In this document: positions 1 to 13,034 of the stretch, in pieces
How the letters are laid out: each line of letters opens with the position of its first letter
Numbering within the stretch: the first letter of the stretch is position 1
Assembly: GCF_965638725.1 (NCBI RefSeq)
Contig: NC_134962.1
Location: forward strand, 6,455,501-6,519,500
Length of the DNA stretch: 64,000 bases
Source of the DNA: Aptenodytes patagonicus
Lineage: Eukaryota > Chordata > Aves > Sphenisciformes > Spheniscidae
Direction: 5' to 3'
The notes under the pieces: model-generated
Seen by the model: only the letters and a program-made list of their open reading frames with translations
Told to the model about the DNA's origin: nothing
Database searches by the model: none
Made by a program: the position numbers and the translations under genes

Positions 1-763
1 ACGAGTCTAGCTGCAGCTTATCTACAGCGCTTGCATCTGTCAGCTGCATGTTTAATGGCACTGCTCTCTGGAAAGATGAAATATATGGTTGGGCAATAAA
101 AGAAAAGCTGGAAAGAAAGATTTATAATTTTCCCCTTAAGCCTGTCATTCACGTCATTAATATAGATGTGATTTAGGAGGGCAACAACTTTTTCTTCTTT
201 TTTCTTCTTTCTTTTTTTGCTAAAAGCTTTGTGTATGTACCCACAGTCTGACAACCAAATGGGTCTGCCTTTCTTTTTTCCCCTCCAATATGTGGATTGC
301 TTCTAATTCTGTCAGTCAAATGGAGCAGCAGTTTCGGGAGGGGAGTGATTAAGGCTCCCTCAGAATAAAGGACTGCATGCTGCGCCTCTGCTATTCATCA
401 GAGCTGGAGATGGAATAGCGATTCCGGGCTCCTGAATAACGGGATTTTTTCAAACGTACAAAACACACCTTAGAAATACTGTACAAACAAAGCTCAAAAC
501 CTCCCAAGTGCTGTGCTTATTTTCTGTTTATTTCTTCATGCTTTATTTTCACCGTTCATCATGTGCTCCAGGACCCCACTCAGCCCAGGCGCTCGCTCGG
601 TGCTTGACTGCAGACTCACTCAGCAAAGCACTTGGCAGTTCCTTAATCTAAGTCTGTGCTTAACTCACTAAAATCAAACGGATTTAAGCTTGTGCTTAAA
701 GTAAAGCCTTTTATTATATAATTTGATGAAAGAAACTTCCCGATTAGAACTGAATGCATGGTT

Positions 764-785
764 GGGGGGGGGGGGGGGGGGGGGG
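764..785 (+). repeat. Poly-G run (22 G)
   Basis: An uninterrupted run of 22 G in AT-rich surroundings, preceded by GCATGGTT and followed by CAAAAAATGC. Confidence 0.9.
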
Positions 786-1722
786 CAAAAAATGCAGAGT
801 AGGTGATACTGCAGTGTTTCCCAAACCAGTGTCAGTTTACCAAAATATTTATGTAAGGAAAAAAAAATACAGAAAAGGTGAAATGTTTTTGAAGGTGTTT
901 CTAAGCAAAACATTTCTCTTTTTTGCAAACTGTCATTTTGCAATTTCTTCCAGCATTATTTAGAAATGTTTAAAAATGACTTATAATGTAAAAAAAACCC
1001 CTTTTATTTATACTCAAACAATATCTTTGACTTTAGATATTTTCTCTTTCCTTTCTGACTCCTCAAAGATTTTTGACAAACATTTATTTCAAGTTCCTAT
1101 GAAACAGAAATACTGAGTTGTTTTTAGACTAATATTTATCAGCATTTATTCTGAATATTTATTCTTGACTAACAGACAAGACTTTGTTTCTCGAGTTAAG
1201 CTGTTCTCTTAAAAAGCAATACAAAAGCACCGGAGGACATACTGAAGCAGGAGCAGTGTCTGTGCATCTTTCCCCCCCGGGCCCCTCGGCGGTGGCCAGC
1301 CCAGGTGTGCTTCTTTCCAACTGCTGGCAACTGTTGGAGGAGCTGCAATATGAGCTCGTGTGCAGTGTGGGGACCCAGAGCTGCATCTCTCCCCAAAGCC
1401 AAGGAGAGGTTTCGGTCTTCCTTTCAGGCTGGGAACCCTGCAGCTTCCCAGCTCCACCTCCAGCAAGCCTCCGACAGCGTTTGCCAAAGAAAAGGGAGAA
1501 GAGGGGAGCTGGTACTGGAAGACACAAAAACAAACAAAAAAATAGAGTCGTCTCTGTACATTAAAGTGGGAACATGGACTGAGGTTTGCAATTCAGTTAA
1601 AGATAATCCTCATCTCCGTGTTATCAGATACACTGTTGTTATTCAGGGAAACAAGGAGGTACCTGTCCTGGCAGCAGGGCAGTGAATGGGCTTAGGGCAG
1701 AGGAGCAGAGGCATTAGTGGCT

Positions 1723-1812
1723 CGTTCCACAGATGAGAAGCCAAATGGCTGTGACTTACCAGGGGAGTCAGGGAGTCTATTGCAGGGCTGGTAACCGATC
1801 CACAGTCCCCCA
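1723..1812 (-). mobile_element. MIR-like ancient SINE relic
   Basis: CACAGATGAGAAG, GTGACTTACCAGGGG and GCAGGGCTGG-AACC line up in order with the reverse complement of the MIR core (cagatgagaaactgag / gtgacttgcccaaggtcac / gcagagctgggattcgaacc). Divergence is high, as expected for this old family. Confidence 0.5.
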
Positions 1813-1907
1813 AATATCAATCCAGCACCACTGTCATAATACTATCTTCTCCATGCAGTTAAGATAAAAAATATAGATGACTAGAAATTGTACTCCTACA
1901 TACCAAG

Positions 1908-1995
1908 TGTATCAAATGGATAGTGGAGGTCCTCAGAGACCGAGCATTTGTTGAAATGCAAGATATTACTTCCTGATTCCCCACTATGTTTTATG
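1908..1995 (+). repeat. Diverged direct repeat, copy 1
   Basis: This copy contains GTATCAAATGGA, CCTCAGAGAC, GCAAGATATTACTTCCTGATT and CCC in the same order and spacing as copy 2 at 2211-2296. I cannot assign it to a known element. Confidence 0.6.
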
Positions 1996-2210
1996 GTGTG
2001 GCAAATTTATTATGGAGATAATATTCAATGCCCACACTTAACTGAATTTAAATCCAGGAGAACGTATCCAGGTCAGGTTTTTTTCTCATCACTTTTAATG
2101 GCTGCAAACATCCTGCACATGTGAGTGACTGTAACAGCATGTCCACTGTGTTTGCTAAGGTACAATGGAGTGAACACTTCGGTACAACATGGTAAATGTT
2201 TCATGAAAAG

Positions 2211-2296
2211 AGTATCAAATGGACTGTCTAAAACCCTCAGAGACTGTCTGCTCTGCACTCAAACGCAGGACATTATTTCATGATTCCCTGTGATCC
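2211..2296 (+). repeat. Diverged direct repeat, copy 2
   Basis: Copy 2 carries GTATCAAATGGA, CCCTCAGAGAC, GCAGGACATTATTTCATGATT and CCC. The shared order with copy 1 about 300 bp away indicates an old local duplication or two hits of the same unknown repeat. Confidence 0.6.
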
Positions 2297-2837
2297 CTTT
2301 GGCATTGTAATTCTAAACTGTGCAAAGAGAAGTGGATGAAGGTGGATTACAAATTCTAGTCCATATAAAGAACCTGTAATTATTTGTTAAACTGTTGTGT
2401 TTAGTCTCCTGATCTGCTCTCTCCAGACTGGGATATGCAGTATTTTCCAATTTAACTCCCTGACTGTATTACTAGTTTATAAGAACTATGTGTACCTCCT
2501 CCTATTTTCTCACAGGCTTGGAGGTAAGATTTCTCCTTCAGATCCCAGGTGATAGCCTGAGCGCATCTGCAGGTGGAGGATAACTGCCTGTGGGATACAA
2601 GCTCCAGTGCCACGCTGTGCTGGTAGGACACTTTTTGACCTGACAGCAAACATTTCTGTATGAGCATTTTATGTTTCCAGACATCTTCTCGTACTTTTTT
2701 TCTTTTGCTCGTTTCCCCTCAGACATGATGGGATTTGTTTTGCTTCAAGATGGAATTTCCCCTAAATTGCAAGAAAATATCTGCCTCTCTGTCCATCCTT
2801 CCTTTCTCAGAAAAAGTGTCCTCTGCTTCATCTGGAG

Positions 2838-2880
2838 ATGTGTGTGTGTGTCTATATATATGTATCTATCTATATGTATA
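2838..2880 (+). repeat. (TG)n-(TA)n compound microsatellite
   Basis: Alternating TG dinucleotides run into TATATATATG and TATCTATCTATATGTATA. Typical simple sequence, likely polymorphic. Confidence 0.85.
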
Positions 2881-5800
2881 TTCTCTCTTACCCTGTTCCA
2901 CTGTGATTTAAAATAGCAACACTTTGCCAGTCTCTTCTCTCCCACCAGAGACAGGTAGGGTTATTTTGAAAGGTGTGAGGGTTGTTTGTTTTAATTTTTC
3001 TTTAAGTCACCAAAATGGTGTTAAATATAATTTTCATGAAATGCTCCAAACCCACTGCGTTTGCCTGGGTGTATTGTTTTTCAGGCTCTCTCCCACTTCT
3101 AATCAGCTATGATTTGGCACAGTTGGCAGTCTCTGCTCAGTAAGCAGACTGAATCACAATTCAGCCCTAGAAAGGATGGTCTTTCTAGGTCAGGGCTAAA
3201 TATACTGAGTATGGGGGTGAGGATGGAAAAGTTCCCATTCCAGCTGCTATCCTGCACTGAGTCTGCAGGGATAAAACTCCCCACCTTGCCGGCACATTGG
3301 GAAGCTTAATTCACTGGGATCTGCAAGGGGAAGAGGGAAAGTCCTACAGTGTTCCTACCCCTGCAGCAGAGAGGTCCCTTGGGGACCTGGCATTCAGAAG
3401 TGGTTCAGAGCAGCCTCACCGTGGCTCTGAGCTGGATGGAGAAAAGGGGCATCAAAGTAGCCCCTGGTCACCTCAGCATGAACCAGGCTTACATCTAAAC
3501 TTAACATCACTCTTTTGTAGGACTCCCAACTGTGGTGGGAGGATCAAGAGGTCTGGGTTCACCTCCTCTCTGTGCCTAGTCGGGCAGGGTGCCCTGCGAA
3601 TGCACTGGCCTGCAGGATGCTGCTTGTTCTCCAGTAGTTGCCCATCCTCAGGCAGTGAGGGATAGCTACCAGATCTTTTCCTGATCTTAGGGATACTTCC
3701 AGGCAATGCTGGCTGGCAAGGAAAGCAAGCTCAGGAAATCACATGCTGAGCTACGGCTGTGCTGCAAAAGGCAGGGTATGGATGACATTCAGCCATGTTT
3801 GGATGAGGATGCCCCAGCTAGTTCATGAAGCACCAAGGCTGGCAGTGTAGGGAGAGCCAAGAGCTTTCTCCAGGGCTGACGGTTGCATGATGCCTTCTGA
3901 AGCACGTCAGCTATGGAAAGAGAGCACTCACAGGATCTCCCTCCAGCCTGGTCCAGCTATTCCTCCAGCCCATGGCTGAGACTTGGCAATCTGGCTGGAA
4001 AAATTAGAGCACAAATCCATGTGCTGTTTGAAGTCAGTAATGAAACAAACTCCCTTTTCCAGGAGTGGGACTACATTTCCATTGGCCCCTTCCTTCCTAT
4101 TAATTCTGTAATACCATCTTTCATTTTTATATAACGCACTAGCCTCCTGCAAGAGTTTTCTTTCCCTTTAGAAGATGAAGCATCAAGATTGTTACAGTTG
4201 CTAGAGGCAACTATTCTGCAAAATCTTTTTATAAAATGTATTTATCTAATTAAAAATCTTTTAACAGCTCCATGCCTGTAGGATCAAATATCTCATTTAT
4301 ACTGTGCAGGGCTGGGGCAAGTGTTTGCTGCTTCTGTAGAACCACAGATAAACAGGGACTGGAAGGGCATAAAATGGCTGCTCCCACTCAGCTAATCCTA
4401 ATGCACCTTTTCCAATAAAAAAGTGGGATCTAAGATCTCTCTGGTTTATTATTGGAAGAAAAGTAATGGGGAGGGGGGAGGAGTAAGCTTATAATGGAGT
4501 CAATTCAATGTAGTTGGCAACAAGAGTAGAACAGCCTTACATCAGTGACATTTTCCAGTGAAACAAACCTGTTGTACAGAGAACAATTTTTAATTAACTC
4601 TGTATCTCATGTGTCGAGGAACGTGAGCAAACTTCTTTATGACTTTACTTTTGGCTGCAAAGTATATCCCAGTTTTTATTCTCCAAGAATAGATTCATGA
4701 GGTGAGTGGCAGGGAAGAGAGGGTTTCTAAATATGCATGTGAAACTTGGTACAAAGCAACTTTGCAAGCACTTTATTGATTTTTTTTATCTGCTTCTTTT
4801 ACATGATGTAGAGCACAGCATATTAAACATTAAATGGTACTCAAAGAATCTTTAAGAAGACAAGGCTTGGTTGAAGTTAGTATGGAGTTTGGAGAAACCA
4901 AACACTTGATGCTCAGCCTTGATGAGAAAAAGCCCAGGTGGCCAACATGGTCCTGTCAGCATGGCAGCGCTGCTGACCTGCCTTGGCATCTCTCCTGGCT
5001 CAAGGGAGCGGCCCAGGGGCTGCCGGTGGCCTAGGGTGGACCTCCTTCTGCTCTCACCGTCCCCACTGCGAGGGCAGGGCAGCAGGCAGCCTGCTGCAGA
5101 GCCTGCTCCTAACTCCGCAGTAACAAAGGGTGAAAAGCATTTTCCTTCTGGTGGTGTTACCCTGTCCTGTGTGTTTGCCTCTTCTTGGATGGGGCAAGAA
5201 TGCTGCCTGAAAAATGTGGGGGACAAAGCTCCGACGGGGTACCAGAGGAGGTACTTGGTTTCAGGTGTTAGGTTGGTGTGAGCGACTTCTCATGTTTGAA
5301 AGTTCAGGGGTGGAATCAGGAAGAAACTGGAAGTGTCTGTGCCACGGCAAGGTTTCTGCTGGAATATAGGAGCCACACTGAAGCACAGTATAATGTCTGG
5401 AGATGTTTCTCCAGAAACCGAAGCTACTGAATCACAAAATTAAACACTTTCTCTGTATTTTTTTTAACCTGTCCTAGCAAAATAACTTCTGCTCTTAGTT
5501 AACTTACCCAATTAACACCAGAAACCAATCATTGCTAGCTATTGACGTGTCTGATTTGGCTGCATTTCTCCATGTTGCTGAAGATGTGCACAGAGCTTTG
5601 CAAGCAAGAACAAGGCAGAAGCTTGCACTAGCTACAATCTGAAGTAGCGTGCAGACAAAAAAACATACAGGATGAGTTTAAAAAAGCACATGAGCCTCTC
5701 TTTGGCTTTGCACATCTTTTGACATTCCAGGAACATTGTTCAAAATATAAATTGCACTTATATCCACAAATGGAGGTTGACGATTTCCAGTCAAGCTGAA

Positions 5801-6519
5801 AAAGTGAGTATTTCATGAGGAGTTGAAAAGGAATTAAAAAGAACTATCTATAAACCAATTGGTTTCCCTTATGGTCCCAAGGCTCACCAGAGCTCAGGTA
5901 TTTGTTTCAGTGGGGTTCCCTGCTTGGCCTGTACCCCCCCTCACTGCTACTCCCACTAATGTGTATGGATTAGAGCTGTGTTGCAGACATAGTAATGGCA
6001 TGTTGAACAGCATAGATCATAGGGGAGCTGAATTTGTATGCTTTAGCACAAATTAGATTGCATTTCTAAAATCCTAATAAGCATAAAGATGGATCCAGAG
6101 GGATTGTTACCAACCAAACCAGAATAATAAGCTCATCCAGAATTTACCTAATGGACAAAAGGAGAGACGGTTCTCAAATAATGGGCACATCAAATGAACC
6201 AAAGAGCATCTCAGTAAGAAGAAATATGATCCTGTTCTGGGATGCTGGGGCCTGCAGTGGGACACAGAAGAATTTGCAAATTGTAGCTCTGTTGGAGAGA
6301 GATGCCGATGAGTGGGTAGCAGACTCTCTCTCTTAAATACAAGAGTCAAGGAAGTACTTTATGTATGGATGAATAATTGCTTTTATGAGGCCAAGTCCTT
6401 CATTGAAGCTAATGGAAAATTTGTCATTGACTTCAATGGGATCGGCACTAGACCTGTAACAAGAAAATAGTAATGGTCTCATCTGCGATGTAAAGCCAAA
6501 AAAAATCCCAAACCCAACC

Positions 6520-6540
6520 AAAAAAAAAAAAAAAAAAAAA
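6520..6540 (+). repeat. Poly-A run (21 A)
   Basis: A 21-base A run follows an A/C-rich stretch (CCCAAACCCAACC). No retroposed gene or SINE body is recognisable upstream, so it is called only as a homopolymer. Confidence 0.85.
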
Positions 6541-7440
6541 GAGCCGGCATTCACAGCAGCCAAGAGCCTTCTGCATGGATCTAGAAACACTGTACTTGGT
6601 GAATCATTTCTCTGTTAGATAGAGCATTTGTTCTGCTCCTGATTTATCTCCAAGCAAATTTAAACTGCTCAAAATCGATTTGCTCATTATAATTTTTTCA
6701 ATGCCTATGGGCAAGCTCGTGGCTTCTGCTGTTTCCTATTGTTATTCCTGCTGAGCAATTGGTTGCCTCGCTCACGTGGGTCTGCTCTTGCTCTCCGCCT
6801 GCGTGACGCAAAGTTATAAATAGAGGACTGGTAAAAATCCCAGCTATCCGTATTTCACAGAGGTGGGCTGGCATGGCTCAGAAGTGCTCTGTTACACTAC
6901 CTGTTACATGGTTAGCCCCAAAACTCAGAGATTCTTTTTTAGAGTCATTTTAGAGCACCTGTTCTTAAAATGAACTGGGTGCACATGTTAACAAGCGAAA
7001 AAGAAAAGAAAAGCACATAAGGCAGCAGCTAGGAAGACCTTAAAAGGGTTTCCCTAGGAGAGCCATTGAATCAGGAACCTGCAAATCTCCGTTAATGAAA
7101 ATTATTTTGCTGATACAGGTTTTTCACAATAATTTGATTGGGTTGGATTGGTATTTAGGAGGAAGAGACCTAAAGAACATTACTGGAAATGATGCTGGGA
7201 AGCCTGCTGAGTCTTAAGGGAATACCAGCCCAGTGTCAGTACATTTTATGGACACTATTACAGGTCCTCTGGCTATTTTCTGGGTGGGATTTAAGCAGTA
7301 GCCTGGAGGGGATTTTACAGACCTCTGGCCTTTTCTGTTGAAGCTGCTGCTTATCCAGGATCCTGTCCAAATTTTATTTAGATATTCCTATTTGGCCTCC
7401 CTGTTTACCATTTTTACCATTTTAATTACAGTGAAACTGA

Positions 7441-7541
7441 CCTAGTGGAAGATGTCCCTGCTCATTGCAGGGGGGGTTGGACTAGATGACCTTTAAAGGT
7501 CCCTTCCAACCCAAACCATTCTATGAGTCTATGATTCTGTG
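7441..7541 (+). mobile_element. CR1 LINE 3'-end fragment
   Basis: The stretch contains GGTTGGACTAGATGACC, then TTTAAAGGTCCCTTCCAACC and CAAACCATTCTATGAGTC, ending in ATGATTCTGTG. This is the CR1 3' UTR consensus with its terminal octamer repeats, in + orientation. Only about the last 100 bp is present, as expected from the strong 5' truncation of CR1 insertions. It is the best single marker of avian (or at least sauropsid) origin. Confidence 0.9.
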
Positions 7542-7999
7542 TCCCATTGCAGGAGCAGATCCACTGTTATCAACCAGTGTACGAAGCTCTGTTCAACTTC
7601 ACGGTCTGCAAGAGCAGCCCAGGCTTAACTTAGGTCTATTATGTACAAGTTAGATGCCATTTCTAACTCACACAAGTAACATACAGGTTTGTCTTACGTC
7701 AGACTAAGCAGCCCATCTGATGTTGGGTTTAGCAGTGAGCTATCGTGCCTTTATTGGGATCCTTTGTTCTTGCAGTACCTTATACCAGACATTTTTTGGA
7801 AATGCTAAGGATTTGCATGATATTAAAATGCGCGTTCCGTTGGGCTTTCCAGTTAATTCTTTCTTTCTTTTTTTTCTTTTTTTTAACAAATAGGGCTCAG
7901 TTTTACCATTGTTCAATTTTTTCTTTTATTTAAGCAAAATTTTCAGCCATTCAGCGCCTCTGTTGAGATTTTTTTCTTTCATTACTTTATGGCAGATGA

Positions 8000-8160
8000 A
8001 AGTTAAGAGGTCCAATTACTAACATTTTATGATAGCACAGAATATTATTAGAGCACTTAAGAGGTTATTAACACCTTTTATGTACCTCATTATTTAAAAG
8101 CCTGCCATATTTAATCATTTTAGCACCATTAAATTGGCATTAACAACAACCCTATGACTT
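8000..8160. other. AT-rich candidate conserved non-coding element
   Basis: An AT-rich stretch dense in TAAT/ATTA-type homeodomain cores (CAATTACTAAC, GTTATTAACACC, TTAATCATTTTAG, CATTAAATTGG) and free of simple repeats. The call rests on texture alone; alignment to other amniotes was not possible. Confidence 0.25.
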
Positions 8161-8879
8161 ACACTCAGAAATGTCACCATTTGACAACACTAATGCAATA
8201 AAACATCTCACAGAAACCTGGAGGCACCAGGTGAACTATAATACTTCACAGAAATTGGGCTTTTTCGTGGCTTTCAACCACACAGAGCTGCAAGGAGTGC
8301 CACAGGGGTCCCACTTCACCCTGCAGGCAGTGCCTGCTGCTGGAGAACTGGGAGGGAGCCGGTGCAATGCATTTGGCAGAAAAGCTGGGTTTGGTATAGG
8401 ACCATCTGCAGTGGTGAGGAACACAAGGCACTGACTGGGATCTCCACGTGCAGAGAAGCAGGAGCTAATCGTAATTCAGTCCTCTCTGGTGTCCGAGCGC
8501 AGGTCACAGGTCTTGCCAGTGCAGTGTGAGTCCTGGGAACCCTTTTGTCTCCCAGTGGGTGCTGTGGCACCTTTGCTGTCTCCCAGTGTCCATGCCAAGT
8601 CACGGGCTCAGGCTTTGAGGGCCCTTAATTCAATGACTGTTGCACTCCTACCTGTGCCTGATGATGGATGAGTAACTTTGACAGATATGCAAGGGAATAG
8701 TAGAAAAGCCCTTCATTCCCTGTCCTGCCTGGTCTCCTTGTTTATAGGAGCAGTCACACATGTGCTACTCCCTCTTGTAAAGTTGTAAAATTATCTATCC
8801 CATGACCCTCCTCTTGGGTCCCTTTCCTTTCTTTTCTTCCTCACTCCCTTCGCTGCGGAGGGCTGAGGCTGACATGCAG

Positions 8880-9010
8880 TCTGGCGGTTAGCAATTACAC
8901 ACTCAATACCAGCCTCTACCCCTTGATTATCAAGGACAAAAAACAACAGCCGCAGAGCGGCTAAGTGGAACATCATGTTAATCAAGTCAGAAATATTATT
9001 TTTACAGCCT
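8880..9010. other. Candidate conserved non-coding element
   Basis: Non-repetitive sequence with AGCAATTACAC, CCTTGATTATCAAGG (a perfect 15-bp inverted repeat with GATTATC core), ATGTTAATCAAG and TCCTGATTATTTC. The repeated GATTA cores suggest homeodomain binding. No comparative evidence is available here. Confidence 0.3.
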
Positions 9011-10149
9011 CCTGATTATTTCTAACAACCTGCTAAAAGCCAGTGGGACTGGGTGGGTCGGAAAAGCTCTGGCGACATTGGGAACGTTCCAGCTCCCACT
9101 TTTCAGCTCGCAAGCTGAAACTCCAGGAGCAAGATTCAATTCATATGGGACTTTTTCCCAGCAAAATATGGGATGAATTGTGTTTTCTCTTTAAGGCTTA
9201 CAAACAAATCCCTTTCCCATAATCATTATTTTCATAGATGAGCTTTACTAATATATTTTGGCATTTTAAAGCACATCTTTGAATTTACTCTGGCAACTGC
9301 TATACACCTGAACACAGAATCAGGGAAATCTATTCCATGACTTATCTGCCCAGACTTCAGTAGCATTCCCTTTCTTTGTGATTGTCTAACAGAAAAAAAT
9401 GGAAGAGATCCCAAAAGCCTCAGGTTTTGAGCCATAAAAGGCCTCCTGAGTTGTTTTTCAGAGGCTGGCACTCAGACAAGTGACTGTGTCAAAAACCCCA
9501 ACAGGTCTACGTACAAAACATATCAGTCCCATCTGCTGGAAGGATGCCACCACCACTATCAGTGTATTAGTGCAGCCATTTGGGGAGAGTAAATGTCAGT
9601 ATTTGTAAGGCAGAAGGGTCAGGGCATTCGGCTGTTAATGAGGCTGCCTGTCCACAGCCAAATCCCCCCTGTGTACCTGATCCACGGGCGCTTCCCTCTT
9701 TCCATTGCCCTTGGAGGGATGTATTAATATTGCAGCCCAGCCACACCTGGGTTTGTTTTGCTGTTTGTATTACATCTGTATCTGCAGCAGTTAAATGCTG
9801 GTAGGTCTTCAGGTCTGTTAAACATATTATGGGAGCCTTTAAACATCATGTGCTGGGCTTTATCCCCCACAGCCAGCATGCAGATCGCTCAGGTGTGAGT
9901 GGAGAGAAGTGAATAGGGCTTCCTGCCAATCCCCCTTTCCAGCAGAGCCAACTCCCTCGTTATCTGGAAAGGTGGGGGGTTAATTAGCATGTATTAGTGC
10001 AGGGTTTAACAGCAGTGCCCTGGCCCTGAGAAGCATAGAGCTGTGTCTTGTTTTCTCCTCCAGGTCTAGTTCCTATCTCCCCAGGTGCCTCCAATGTCTC
10101 TGGAGTTCCCTGCCCCTCCTTCCTGCAGCTCCCCCACCTTTTATAAGGC

Positions 10150-10168
10150 TTTTTTTTTTTTTTTTTTT
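10150..10168 (+). repeat. Poly-T run (19 T)
   Basis: Nineteen T bases followed by AG. This resembles a polypyrimidine tract plus acceptor, but no exon is supported downstream, so it is annotated as a simple repeat. Confidence 0.85.
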
Positions 10169-10834
10169 AGTTGTTGTAGAGCCCTTCACCAGAAGATTCC
10201 TGATAATAAATGGGCTGAAGCAAAAGAGGGATGTGAGATATTTTATTTTTCAAAACAGCTTAGAAGTAAGTGCAAATTTTACCAGGATTTGAGCTCCTAA
10301 TTCATTTGGCCCTTTTGAGAAATGTCCCCTTGCTGGCCTTCCGCACAGCCAAGCGGTTTCTCAAGCCTCCCACAGTGCTGGCTTTGCTGTGACCTTCTTC
10401 CCCTCTGCCTGCTCTGCCGCAGAGACAGAGCCAGGATGCATCCTTGGGACCTGGGCCATGGGGTGCACACCTGCTGAGCTTGCTGCAGGACCCTGGGGAG
10501 AAGGAAGGCTGTGGCTGCCTGTGTGTCTGATGTCTCCCTGCCACGGCTGCCCTCCCCACGTGCTCTTGCTGGCCGAGGTGGACAGAGAGAGGAATGTCTC
10601 TGTGGGGTCAGCAGCAGCTCTTGCTTGCTGGCGTGGGCAGTGTGGCTATGACGCTCATGCAGTGGTTCTTGCGGCAAAGTGAGCAATCAAGGTGGGCGAG
10701 GACTGGGCACCAAGGGGGGGGAGACTAGAGGTGAAGAGCTGCTATACATTTATGTATATTATGTTACATAATACTATTCTTAAAATGGCAGAACCTAGAT
10801 CCTGCCTATGTGAGCAAGTTTTATCTGTTATAGC

Positions 10835-10864
10835 AATACAGTTGCAGTAACATGTAACTGTATT
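10835..10864. repeat. Small inverted repeat, 9-bp perfect stem
   Basis: AATACAGTT (10835-10843) and AACTGTATT (10856-10864) are exact reverse complements separated by 12 bases. Confidence 0.6.
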
Positions 10865-13034
10865 GTATTCAATGCGGTAGAATAGCTCCCATGTGGCTTT
10901 TTCTACTAAGTCTTCCTTATTAAAAGAGGTGTGGCTTTTTTTTTTCTTTATGGGCAGATAGCTAATATGTGATAACTATTTTCCTGTAAAATCCAGTGAC
11001 GATGAGACTCAAGACCTAAAGGCAGTGTTGCTAGGTGAGACTGGCCATGGGCCACTTAACATTGCGCAAGTGAAATGGTTTAGTCCCTGTGGTTATTTCA
11101 GACTCGCTATTGCTCTTTACCTGCTGAGTTAACTTTAAAACCTGTCTCAGCACTTGTTCTGCTTGTGCAAATGCACTTCACTGGGACATTCATCCCAGCC
11201 CGTGCAGCCAAGCCAGCAGAAGTTTCTAGTTTAGTCTGTCCTTCATCGGTCGAGGGGACCGTCTCCTCAGCAAGCGAAGCTAGGCAATTTGGCTGTGTTT
11301 TGCAGATTATCAGCCCAGGCTGGTGCAAACCCAGGATCATTTATCATCTGGGTGTATGATGGATGAGGTGATATGAATTGGTGGCTTTGGTCCATTACTG
11401 CTGGAACCAGCTGATCTCCTTATTGGCAGCCTCAGCAGAAAGTCTGGGAAAGACTCTTCATGCCCTGTGGCACTTTTCCCTCCTTGGAGGAAGCAGCTGT
11501 CCTTCAGCGGGGACTGTGAGCAATCAGCACAGTGACCCTTGAGATTTTGCTGCCTCTGCTTTCTGGAGTTCTTTCCTACTCTGCTAGGGCTTGGTGGATG
11601 CTCCAGATTGCCTGCTGCGAGGCCCAGAAGCTGGCTCCCGTGTGACTTATTGCCCAGGACCCCCAGGCAGGTGTTGCAGATCCCACAGATTTCCAGCCTG
11701 AGATTTGCATGTCTGCTTAGTGGCTGGTTCGCAGTGCTGAGGTATTTGCATTTGTGAGTGTGTCTTTTTTTCTGCCTCGGATCCCACAGTGAGCTCTGCT
11801 CAGAACTGCTGTATCTCGCATGGGGCACAGGTGAGGGTGGCTCACTTGTGCAGCTCACCTGGTGCTTGCCACAGGTTCGACATTTCAAGTTAAAGTTAGC
11901 CCTGGCTTTTAAGGTCTATTCCAACCCATTTAACTCGAGCTTTTTGTAAAAAACAAGATGGGAAATAGAAAAGCTTACATCAGCTCCTGTAACTCACAAA
12001 GTAAATGGGAAAGCTACAATAAATTTACAGTCAAAAAAAGAAGAGCTGTTCTTTATATAAATTCTCGCTTTCTTCAAAGACAGTTTATTATCAAAGGGTA
12101 ATTTTAGGTGACGGGTGTTGCTGGGGTATTTTGTGCTGGTTTTTTAATTATTACTACTTTTTTGTTACACAGCGTGATTCTTGAGCAGATACTCAAGCAA
12201 GCAAGATTGGCTCATCGTTCCTCTTTAATTCCACATCAAGTCACTTTGGAAGGGAAATGGCTTGGTAAAAGCCAGAGAGTTCAGATATGATGCTGGCAGG
12301 TCGTTATGAAATATTCACAAGACATTTAGTTTAACTTGGTGCTAATTGAACACTGACAGCACAAGTTACTCCTGCCTGCAGTACTAGTCTATCACATTTA
12401 GGCAAGTGGCATTCCTTCCCCTTTGATGCTCTCCTAGATAGGAGGCTGGAGGGAGCACAGATAACAAGCAGTAAACACTTGGGCGAGCAGTATTAGAGAC
12501 GGATCCTGCACTCGCGGTGCCAGGAGAATCCTCCAAAGCTGGTGAGAGTTTATTTGCATGGGTGCTGTAAGGAGACTTCAACTCTCTCTATGAAAATCCT
12601 GAGTATTATGTGAGGGGTGAATTGAAATTGATACAGATACTTTTGGGATATCTTCCTTAGTGAAGACACTTGAAAGCAAGACTATTTGCAGATTAGGTAA
12701 TGTCACTTTTCTGAAGCCGTGCCCCAAAAGCCCTCCTTGTCCTGAGATGAGAGGGTTTCCAAGGCAGTTATAGCTATACTGATGTAACAGTGTGTTTCTT
12801 TATGGAGACATGGACTTATTTACTTCTCTTTCATTTTTATTTCTATAGCTCAACGTACTGTTTGCTGATAATTGTGAATTTGTTTCTTATTTGTCAGTTC
12901 AGCTTCCCCATGGACATTTAATAACAGGAATTTTCCTACCATTTTAATTGTCGCTTATTCCAGAGCCAAGCAGAGTTTGAAACAGAGGAGTAATGCCATC
13001 ATTTTAGTCATCAGACATGATGTGTGGTCTAAAT

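Larger units (their letters stand above)
1..7440. other. Upstream non-coding stretch, left part
   Basis: No gene is supported. The stretch is AT-rich and holds the poly-G run, a MIR relic, a direct-repeat pair, a TG/TA microsatellite and a poly-A run listed separately. Open frames here are short and overlap on both strands. 2300-6500 shows no other structure I can name. Confidence 0.6.
7542..13034. other. Upstream non-coding stretch
   Basis: No gene is supported. Two AT-rich CNE-like segments (8.0 and 8.9 kb) and a poly-T run are noted separately. A 183-codon minus-strand open frame (11337-11888) has no recognisable family, signal or repeat pattern and is treated as chance. Confidence 0.5.

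Noticed and set aside
3525-3600. Possible MIR fragment around GGTCTGGGTTCACC
   Set aside because: Only one short block matches and the expected core does not follow; too weak to annotate.
4333-4405. Possible old reverse CR1 fragment (GGGACTGGAAGGGC)
   Set aside because: Similarity is confined to about 35 bases with several mismatches and lacks the CR1 terminal octamers; cannot be separated from chance by eye.
10150-10200. Poly-T tract followed by AG as a splice acceptor
   Set aside because: A T run plus AG is common by chance and no coding exon, donor or conserved protein follows.
11337-11888. A 183-codon minus-strand open frame in upstream DNA
   Set aside because: No family resemblance, no repeat pattern, and its length is not extraordinary for six frames over 64 kb.
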